A stretch of 39,670 bases of DNA from CAZTCJ01 sp964612085 (GTDB lineage Bacteria > Pseudomonadota > Alphaproteobacteria > JAJFIK01): assembly GCA_964612085.1 (NCBI GenBank), contig CAZTCJ010000029.1, positions 1 through 39,670 on the forward strand, given 5' to 3'. The translations under genes and the position numbers were made by a program. Each line of letters begins with the position of its first letter. The first letter of the stretch is position 1. Below the pieces are notes generated by a model that saw only the letters and a list, made by a program, of their open reading frames with translations, made no database searches and was not told the DNA's origin. This document shows positions 34,199 through 39,670 of the stretch, one piece after another.

Positions 34199-34453
34199 AT
34201 GCGCCATACGGACAATTCCACAGGCGCTGCCATGGGGATTGCCCGGCGCGAAAACAGGGAACCAGGGATGGCCGGACAGCGCCTCCAGCGCACACCGCTC
34301 GCTCCCGGACCGCCCAACAGCATCAAGGAGACGCCCGCTGACGGCCAGCAACACTATCGAGCATCTATCGGGACCCGGCAGGCGGTACCCTCAAGCCGGA
34401 CCATGGGCCGTGTTTTGGAGTGGGACGGAGGAGAGATGTTGTGGATGGCTGGC
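34199..34453. other. Gene-free stretch between the receptor terminator and tRNA-Ser
   Basis: About 255 bases. Frames open here on the plus strand run across the tRNA gene and have no recognisable domain, so I do not call them. It presumably contains the 3' trailer of the minus-strand tRNA. Confidence 0.5.
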
Positions 34454-34542
34454 GGAGAGGAAGGGATTCGAACCCTCGAAGCAGCTTTTGACCGCTTACT
34501 CCCTTAGCAGGGGAGCGCCTTCGACCACTCGGCCACCTCTCC
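34454..34542 (-). tRNA. tRNA-Ser, anticodon GCU
   Basis: An 89-base class II tRNA read on the minus strand from 34542 to 34454. The acceptor stem GGAGAGG pairs with CCUCUCC. The D-arm starts UGGCCGAGUGG, the anticodon loop is CUGCUAA with anticodon GCU (plus-strand AGC at 34506-34508), a long variable arm follows as expected for serine tRNA, and the T-arm is GAGGGUUCGAAUCCCUUC. The terminal CCA is not encoded. It decodes AGC and AGU serine codons. Confidence 0.97.
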
Positions 34543-34641
34543 ACTGACCGGCGTAGCAAGGATTTCTGCGGGGTTCAAGGGCGAAGGCCTGAAAATCGGT
34601 CAAGCCGCGCCAGAGCGGGCCTTTTTGACGGGCTCAGCCGG

Positions 34642-34723
34642 CGCTAGTGGAGCTTTTGAATTTGACATTTGAGTCTCACTCGCGGCACCTGCTTTTGCAC
34701 ATGTCGGAGTCGAACCACTAGCG
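34642..34723. repeat. Small element with 9-bp terminal inverted repeats next to tRNA-Ser
   Basis: CGCTAGTGG at 34642-34650 is inverted as CCACTAGCG at 34715-34723. The 64 bases between are AT-richer than the surroundings and carry no frame. The right arm contains the TAG stop of the next minus-strand gene. It could be a terminator stem or a small mobile remnant. Confidence 0.45.
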
Positions 34724-34996
34724 GCCCAGCCATTCCCGCGCCTGGCGCTGGGCCTCGGCCACCTGATCGGGGCTCATCTCGTCGGAGAGCTGCTTGCGCC
34801 AGGCCTTGGCGTCCTCATTGCCCATCAAGGCGGCCAGATTGAACCACATATGAGCGGCGACGATATCGTAGGGCACGCCATGGCCTGTGGAAAACATCAT
34901 GCCAAGCCGGTACATGGCATCGCCGCACCGGTCTTCCTGGGCGCGCTGGGTCAAAGCGTCCCGTTCGCGCGCCGTGTCGGCCTCGGCAGTCCCCAT
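34718..34996 (-). CDS. Sel1-like repeat protein
   Basis: A 92-residue protein with the pattern of a small Sel1-like repeat protein: DAMYRLGMMFSTGHGVPYDIVAAHMWFNLAALMGNEDAKAWRKQL followed by SDEMSPDQVAEAQRQAREWLGR. The LG.....G.GV..D...A..WF..AA pattern is the SLR helix pair, and the end M(S/T)P.Q.AEAQ..AREW is typical of short alphaproteobacterial members. SLR proteins mediate protein-protein contacts; no partner can be named here. There is no signal peptide in this version. Start 34996 (MGTAEAD) follows GGAGG by about 9 bases; the frame continues upstream to 35098 through a low-complexity stretch that I take as non-coding. Confidence 0.8.
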   Translation of the reverse strand: MGTAEADTARERDALTQRAQEDRCGDAMYRLGMMFSTGHGVPYDIVAAHMWFNLAALMGNEDAKAWRKQLSDEMSPDQVAEAQRQAREWLGR

Positions 34997-35283
34997 TCCC
35001 TCAACCCTCCGAATACGCCTTACTGCCGGACAAGCTGCCGGGCGCGGCGGTCCTGATTGGAAACAGGCGCCTCCGCGCGCCCGTGTTGAGGGCAACACTG
35101 GCAGCGGCCCGTAAGAAATGCGTTAAACGGACGATTTGAATTTGTTTAGATCGCGGTAAGGTCTGGGGCCGGGCCGCCCGTGACAGGACAAGCGCGCGGC
35201 CGCTTATCGACGCCGGACCGTGTCAAATGCCTGTTGCTTTGCTATGACACGCTCTGGCGGAGAAAAACCAAGGGAGTGGGATT

Positions 35284-36264
35284 ATGGCACAGCGTTGTTT
35301 TAGGGCACCCGTGTGGGCTTTCGCGGCGGTCATGGCGGGGTTGAGCCTGGGCGCCTGTTCGCAGGAGAACCAGACCTCAAGCGCCGGACCGGCGGCGCGC
35401 CCATCCCTGCCCGCGCCCCGCGCGCCCTTCAGCGTGGGCGATCAGGGCCTGCCCGCCTTCGTGCGCTGCCTCCAAGGCAAGACCACGGTGGTAAGCGCCC
35501 ATCGCGGCGGCCCGGAACCGGGGTTTCCGGAAAACGCCATCGAGACCATGGCCAATACCCTGACCCATGGGCCCATGTTCATGGAAATCGACGTGGCGAC
35601 GGCCCGCGACGGCACGCTTTATCTCATGCATGACCGCGACCTGGAGCGCACGACCACGGGCCAAGGGGCGGTGAACCGGTCCGATTGGAGCCAGATCAAG
35701 GATCTGCGCCTTGAGGATAATGACGGCGCCGTCACGGCCTTCGCGCCGCCGAGCTTGCGGGAGGCATTGGAGTGGGCGCGCGGGCGCACGGTGCTGCAAC
35801 TCGATATCAAGCGCACCACCGATCATGGCGATGTGGTCCGCCTGCTGAATGACATGGACGCCAAGGACTATACGCTGATCATCGTCTATTCGGTGGAGGA
35901 TGCCGCTAAGGTTCACAGGCTCGACCCCACGGTCACCCTGTCGGTCGGCGTGGACAGCGAAGCTGATCTGGCGACGTTGGAGTCCGCCGGCGTCGATTTG
36001 AACAATATCTGGGCCTGGACCGGCACCCAGGGCGTGCGGCTCGATGTCATCCGTATGCTGCGGGATCGCGGCATCCCGGCCGCGGGCGGCACCTTGTGGG
36101 ACATCGACGGGGAAATCGCCGCGAGCGGCGACGAGGCCCGTTATGCCCGCATCGCCGCCCAAGGCCTTCAAGTGCTTGCCACCGACCGGCACAGACAGGC
36201 CTATGACGCTCTGCAGGCCAATGGCGACACCATCGCCGCCATTGAGGCGTGTGCGGAAGGTTAA
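35284..36264 (+). CDS. Glycerophosphodiester phosphodiesterase family lipoprotein
   Basis: A 326-residue predicted lipoprotein: lipobox SLGAC with Cys25. The GDPD domain (about 66-320) carries the catalytic HRGG (His73, Arg74), the metal ligands in MEIDVATARDG (Glu101, Asp103) and the second catalytic His in LMHDRDLERTTTG (His116). GDPD enzymes hydrolyse glycerophosphodiesters to glycerol-3-phosphate and an alcohol, supplying phosphate or glycerol. Later marks are LQLDIKR and LQVLATDR, the usual barrel strands. The start has AAGGGAGTGGGATT upstream. The lipid anchor places it at the inner or outer membrane facing the periplasm. It converges on the TonB receptor gene at 36280 with 15 bases between stops. 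Confidence 0.92.
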   Translation: MAQRCFRAPVWAFAAVMAGLSLGACSQENQTSSAGPAARPSLPAPRAPFSVGDQGLPAFVRCLQGKTTVVSAHRGGPEPGFPENAIETMANTLTHGPMFMEIDVATARDGTLYLMHDRDLERTTTGQGAVNRSDWSQIKDLRLEDNDGAVTAFAPPSLREALEWARGRTVLQLDIKRTTDHGDVVRLLNDMDAKDYTLIIVYSVEDAAKVHRLDPTVTLSVGVDSEADLATLESAGVDLNNIWAWTGTQGVRLDVIRMLRDRGIPAAGGTLWDIDGEIAASGDEARYARIAAQGLQVLATDRHRQAYDALQANGDTIAAIEACAEG

Positions 36265-36279
36265 CGGGCTTTTGGGCCC

Positions 36280-38373
36280 TCAGAACCCTTGCTGCCAGCG
36301 GACCACGGCCTTGTAGTTCCGGCCCGGTTCCGGCACCCCTGCGAAGACGCGCTCATACTCTTCGTCGAACAGGTTATCGACGCCCAGATCGAGGCGCAGC
36401 CCTTCGAGCGGCCCGTCGATAGGCGCGTAGACGTAATACAGATCGATGACTTCATAGGCGTCGCGGAAATCGGTCCGGTCATTGGCCTTGTCGAATTCGG
36501 ACGCGAACTCACCACGCAGGCCGAGCCGGGACTCGATTTCCAGAATGCGCACGCCCACATCGATATTGAGCCGGTTCGGCGTCAGGATGCCGACGAACTC
36601 GCCCGTGTCTTCGTTTTCCCCGTCGATGGTCGAATAGGACAGGTTCGCATAGACCCGCTCGGTATCGTAGGAGGCTTCCAGCTCGATCCCCTCGAGCCTG
36701 GCATTGCGGGTATTCACATAACGGCTGGTGCCCGACGTACACGGACCGGGGATCGGCGCGAAACAGGACGGCGAGAAGGTCTGGTCCACTTGCAAGTCGA
36801 TCAGGTCCGTCACATCCGCTTCGTAATAAGTGGTCTTGACGATGAACCGGTCGCCGTCGAACAAGACCGTTTCGAAATCGAGGCCCGCGCCGATTTCCCA
36901 GGTGCTCGATTCCTCGGATCTGAGATCCGTGTTCGGAATAAAGGCATTAGGGGCTTCGATGCCGGGGCCCAGCGGAATCACGAAATGCACCCCTTGGGCG
37001 AACAGTTCGTCGATGGCCGGGGCCCGGAACGCTTCCGCATAGTTCGCATAGAGAAGAGACCATTCCGTGGGCCGCCAGGTCAGGCCGATCTTGGGCGAGA
37101 ACGCGTCCTCGTCGGTGTCAATGGCGACATTCTCGCCTTCGTTCTGGAACCGGTCATAGCGCAGGGCGGGGATGAACAGAAATTCGCCGATGGCCGTGTC
37201 CACCGAAAACTCCGCCTGGATGAATGCCCCCAAAGTATCCGCCGTGGCATTGGGCACGCCGCCGCGCAAGCCGTCCGGTTCGGCGCTGTCGGTCCCCACC
37301 TGTTCGTCCTGGAAGTACTCGCCGCCATAAGTGAAGACCACGTCGCCGAAGGTGCCAAGCTTAAAGGCCGATCGGTTCAGCGCCGTCACCCCGAAGGTTT
37401 CCACGTCGCGCAGAATGACACGCGAGCTTTCCAGCTCGGCTTCCTCAACCTGGGCTTCCGTATAAAACCCGACGACCTCCGCATCGACCCAATTGTTGTT
37501 GGCCGGCGCATAGTTTAGCCCCGCACGGATGGTGTTGCTGCGCACCTCTTTTTCCACCAGATCGCCCGTGCTGACGCCCTGCCCGTTATTGGGCTCAATG
37601 GCGTCGTTCTGGAAGCGGATCCAGGACACGGACGCAGTCAGATCATCAGTGATACGCGCCGTGCCCTTGACAAGACCGGAGAGGATTTCATCGTCCGAGG
37701 GCAGAGTAAAGCCATCACCCAGTTCGATATCGCCGGAATCCCGATAAGTGATGCTCGCGACACCGTCAAAGCGACCATCCGCCGTGCGCCCGAACGCCGT
37801 GCCGCCCGCGACCCATTCCTCGTTGACGCTGAAATACCCGGCCTTGGCGCTGTAGCCGAACAGCTCATCGTCATCCAGGGCATCCCCGGCCGTCAGGGTA
37901 CGGAAGGCAATGACGCCACCGAGCGCGCCGGAACCATAGAGCGCGGAGTTCGGTCCCCGGATCACTTCAGCCGCCTGGAGCAGGTCCGGATCGATGAAGA
38001 AGCGCCCGTCATGACCCGACAGGAAGGTCTGGCGCACGCCGTCGAACAGGATCAGCACGCCCTCGCCCTGCACGCCGCGAATGCTCGGCACTTCGCCCGT
38101 GCGGCGCGGCCCGCCGTCGAACTGCACGCCCGGAATGTCCTCGAACAGATCGGCAATGCTCGATGCCGCCAGATCGTCGATGGCATCCCGGTCGATCACC
38201 GACACCGAGCCCGGATACTCGAACGCCGCGATCGGGCTGCGGGTGGCGAAGACCGTGACCGTATCCAGGATCGGCGAAAACCGCTCTCCCTCGCCGTCAT
38301 CGGCGGCAAAGGCAGGCATGGCGAAAGCCAATGCGGTCAAGCTGATCCCGGCTTTGAGAATGGCGCGTCGCAT
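36280..38373 (-). CDS. TonB-dependent receptor (haem/siderophore type)
   Basis: A 697-residue outer membrane receptor. The signal peptide ends AMPAFA. The TonB-box-like segment ILDTVTVFATRSP follows. The plug (about 45-160) has SIADLFEDIPGVQFDGG, PSIRGVQGEGVLILFDGVRQTFLSGHDGRFFIDPDLLQAAEVIRG and GSGALGGVIAFRT, a pattern close to the haemoglobin/transferrin receptor branch. The barrel ends LDLGVDNLFDEEY and the C-terminal strand NYKAVVRWQQGF, with the usual terminal phenylalanine. Start 38373 follows GGGGG by about 6 bases; the frame extends to 38499 with non-coding character. A Fur-like box lies 46 bases upstream, supporting iron-repressed control. It is divergent from a DUF6607 lipoprotein, a pairing I recall from other genomes. 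Confidence 0.9.
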   Translation of the reverse strand: MRRAILKAGISLTALAFAMPAFAADDGEGERFSPILDTVTVFATRSPIAAFEYPGSVSVIDRDAIDDLAASSIADLFEDIPGVQFDGGPRRTGEVPSIRGVQGEGVLILFDGVRQTFLSGHDGRFFIDPDLLQAAEVIRGPNSALYGSGALGGVIAFRTLTAGDALDDDELFGYSAKAGYFSVNEEWVAGGTAFGRTADGRFDGVASITYRDSGDIELGDGFTLPSDDEILSGLVKGTARITDDLTASVSWIRFQNDAIEPNNGQGVSTGDLVEKEVRSNTIRAGLNYAPANNNWVDAEVVGFYTEAQVEEAELESSRVILRDVETFGVTALNRSAFKLGTFGDVVFTYGGEYFQDEQVGTDSAEPDGLRGGVPNATADTLGAFIQAEFSVDTAIGEFLFIPALRYDRFQNEGENVAIDTDEDAFSPKIGLTWRPTEWSLLYANYAEAFRAPAIDELFAQGVHFVIPLGPGIEAPNAFIPNTDLRSEESSTWEIGAGLDFETVLFDGDRFIVKTTYYEADVTDLIDLQVDQTFSPSCFAPIPGPCTSGTSRYVNTRNARLEGIELEASYDTERVYANLSYSTIDGENEDTGEFVGILTPNRLNIDVGVRILEIESRLGLRGEFASEFDKANDRTDFRDAYEVIDLYYVYAPIDGPLEGLRLDLGVDNLFDEEYERVFAGVPEPGRNYKAVVRWQQGF

Positions 38374-38418
38374 AAAGACCCCCTGAAACGGCGAAAAACC
38401 GGGCCTGAGCGGCTTTTC

Positions 38419-38437
38419 GCAATTGTGAATGACTTGC
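38419..38437. promoter_or_regulatory. Fur-like box between the TonB receptor and DUF6607 genes
   Basis: GCAATTGTGAATGACTTGC is a 19-base imperfect palindrome (GCAA...TTGC ends) with the GAATGA core of Fur sites. It lies 46 bases before the receptor start and 123 before the DUF6607 start. A second, weaker AT-rich palindrome follows near 38485-38505. Fur would repress both genes when iron is plentiful. Confidence 0.55.
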
Positions 38438-38559
38438 ATCTGCGAGACGATTAACGGAAACAAAAGATGCTCGCAAGTGCGAAGCGTTTTCATTTGCATT
38501 TTTTTCGAGGCGGGTGTATCTCACAGGCAACTGCTTTCGCCAACGAGGGGAAATGGGTC

Positions 38560-39570
38560 ATGGGATTTCCAAGTCTGAGCGTTTCGAACCGCCTGAGCGG
38601 ACTGCCGGGTCTGCTTTTGATCGGTCTTTTGGCACTGGGTGCCTGCGCGCCCACGACCGCCGGCATGCAGTCCCGCGCGAAAGCGCCGGTTTCGGATAAA
38701 TTCAAGCAGGACCGGGAAGCGATCCTGGCCATGGCGGGCGATTTCGAGGTCACCTTCGATTTCACCGAAACCGTGCCCCTGGCGGCAGGTTATAAGCTCA
38801 AGGACCAGAAGGTCACGCCCGCCCAGGAAATGGTCCGGGTGATCGCCGATGACGGCGATTACATCAGCCTGCAGCATATTCTCGTGGTCGGCGGCCCGGA
38901 AGGCGCGCTGATCCCCATCAAGCACTGGCGCCAGGATTGGATCTACGAGCCGCGCAGCTATCCGGCCTTCGTGGGGCGGAATGTCTGGGAACGGCGCAGC
39001 GTCAGCATGAAAGCGCGCAAGGGCAAATGGGCGCAGATCGTCTATCAGGTGGATGACGCGCCCCGTTATGCCGCGCTCGGACGGTGGGTCCACGAATACG
39101 GCATCTCCACCTGGACGCCGCCGCGCTCCTGGCGGCCTTTGCCCCGGCGCGATGCGACGACCCGGGACGATTACGACGCCATCGTCGCGGTCAACCGGCA
39201 CGCCATCACGCCGGAAGGCTGGGTGCACGAACAGGATAACTCCAAGCTCGTGCTGGACGAGGACGAACCTTACTTCCTCGTGCGCGAAGTGGGCGTGAAC
39301 ACTTATCGCCGGACCGACGATGTGGATTTCAGCGCGGCGGAAGCGTATTGGGACAAGACGGCCGATTTCTGGGCCGGGATCCGCGCCGAATGGAACAAGA
39401 TCGTTCGGGAAAACCGCCGTTTCGGCCTGACCATCCAGGGCGAGCCCGAGGCGCTTTACATGCCGATCCTGGCCGAGGCGACCGCCGTCGCCGAGGGCGA
39501 GAAGGATACGGAGGAAGCGCTTAGCGAAGCTATTGACGTGATCGACGAATTCGTCACCACCACACCGTAA
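38560..39570 (+). CDS. DUF6607 family lipoprotein
   Basis: A 336-residue predicted lipoprotein (lipobox LGAC, Cys29) that matches the family annotated as DUF6607. Characteristic stretches are REAILAMAGDFEVTFDFTET, DYISLQHILVV, KHWRQDWIYE, WAQIVYQVDDAPRY, WRPLPRRDATTRDDYDAIVAVNRHAITPEGWVHEQDN and FLVREVGVNTYRR. Function is unknown. The family is found next to TonB receptors, often labelled haemin receptors, as here with the divergent gene at 36280, which suggests a part in iron or haem uptake; that link is inference. Start 38560 (MGFPSL) follows GAGGGG by about 10 bases; the frame is open from 38467, but the extra residues spoil the lipoprotein signal. Confidence 0.85.
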   Translation: MGFPSLSVSNRLSGLPGLLLIGLLALGACAPTTAGMQSRAKAPVSDKFKQDREAILAMAGDFEVTFDFTETVPLAAGYKLKDQKVTPAQEMVRVIADDGDYISLQHILVVGGPEGALIPIKHWRQDWIYEPRSYPAFVGRNVWERRSVSMKARKGKWAQIVYQVDDAPRYAALGRWVHEYGISTWTPPRSWRPLPRRDATTRDDYDAIVAVNRHAITPEGWVHEQDNSKLVLDEDEPYFLVREVGVNTYRRTDDVDFSAAEAYWDKTADFWAGIRAEWNKIVRENRRFGLTIQGEPEALYMPILAEATAVAEGEKDTEEALSEAIDVIDEFVTTTP

Positions 39571-39582
39571 CACACAATCGCC

Positions 39583-39660
39583 GGAAGGGGGTTTCAACCC
39601 CTTCCGCATGGTCATACGCTTCGTATGCGGAACCGTAGGGTGCACCAAGCGTCAGCGCGG
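39583..39660. repeat. Cluster of small inverted repeats after the DUF6607 gene
   Basis: Three short palindromes follow in a row: GGAAGGGG/CCCCTTCC (39583-39590 and 39598-39605), CATACG/CGTATG (39613-39618 and 39622-39627) and a GGTGCACC...GGTGCAC pair near 39639-39665. The first may end the DUF6607 transcript. The last resembles the GTAGGGTGCACCAAGCG type of dispersed intergenic repeat and runs out of the window. Confidence 0.5.
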
Positions 39661-39670
39661 TGCACGGCGA

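Noticed and set aside
34182..34547. Plus-strand frames running through tRNA-Ser
   Set aside because: They overlap a clear tRNA gene and a terminator, so they cannot be real genes in this form.
34454..34996. Idea of a genomic island inserted at tRNA-Ser
   Set aside because: No integrase, no direct repeat of the tRNA 3' end and no shift in gene content beside it.
36289..37518. Plus-strand frame of 409 codons opposite the second TonB-dependent receptor
   Set aside because: Antisense shadow of a recognised receptor gene; no domain of its own.

Overview
The window is GC-rich bacterial chromosome with Gram-negative architecture: two TonB-dependent receptors, an OmpW porin, a chaperone-usher pilus, lipoproteins and many signal peptides. 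PAS_5-type proteins, DUF6607, DUF2147 and the palindromic repeats near 960 and 20400 point to an Alphaproteobacterium; I cannot name an order or genus. About 28 protein genes and one tRNA are supported. Nothing looks like a prophage, CRISPR array, integrase or defence island, so this reads as ordinary chromosome with several small functional modules.

Layout. 1-942 is the 3' end of uvrB. 1003-3162 (minus) is a fusion of an N-formylglutamate amidohydrolase-like domain and a GCS2 carboxylate-amine ligase domain. 3630-6760 holds a glutathione S-transferase, a secreted DUF2147 protein, a patatin-like phospholipase and a one-helix membrane protein. 6765-8589 (minus) is an overlapping MFS transporter / HCCA-isomerase-like pair. 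8746-9273 (minus) is a PAS_5-like protein. 9469-11793 is a tandem pair of secreted DUF547 paralogues without mature cysteines. 11952-16405 is a DUF3604 protein divergent from a parvulin-like protein and a HupE/UreJ membrane protein. 16560-19622 has a second PAS_5 protein, msrA and an orphan hutH.

19742-23927 has a small minus-strand glyoxalase-superfamily-like protein, ompW behind a perfect FNR-type box, a Spinster-like MFS permease and a metallophosphoesterase-like lipoprotein. 24292-29035 is a compact four-gene chaperone-usher pilus operon (pilin, chaperone, usher, two-domain tip) preceded by a sequence that fits a sigma-54 promoter. 29071-31062 (minus) has a glycosyltransferase-like protein and a periplasmic protein of unknown function. 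31475-34147 is a TonB-dependent receptor with a strong terminator. tRNA-Ser(GCU) is at 34454-34542 (minus), followed by a Sel1-like protein and a GDPD lipoprotein. 36280-39570 is a second TonB receptor, with a Fur-like box, divergent from a DUF6607 lipoprotein.

The most interesting items are the FGase-GCS2 fusion, the cysteine-free DUF547 pair, the sigma-54-type promoter before the minimal pilus operon, a two-copy structured palindromic element placed just after stop codons, and the FNR box of ompW. I found no convincing wholly new system.
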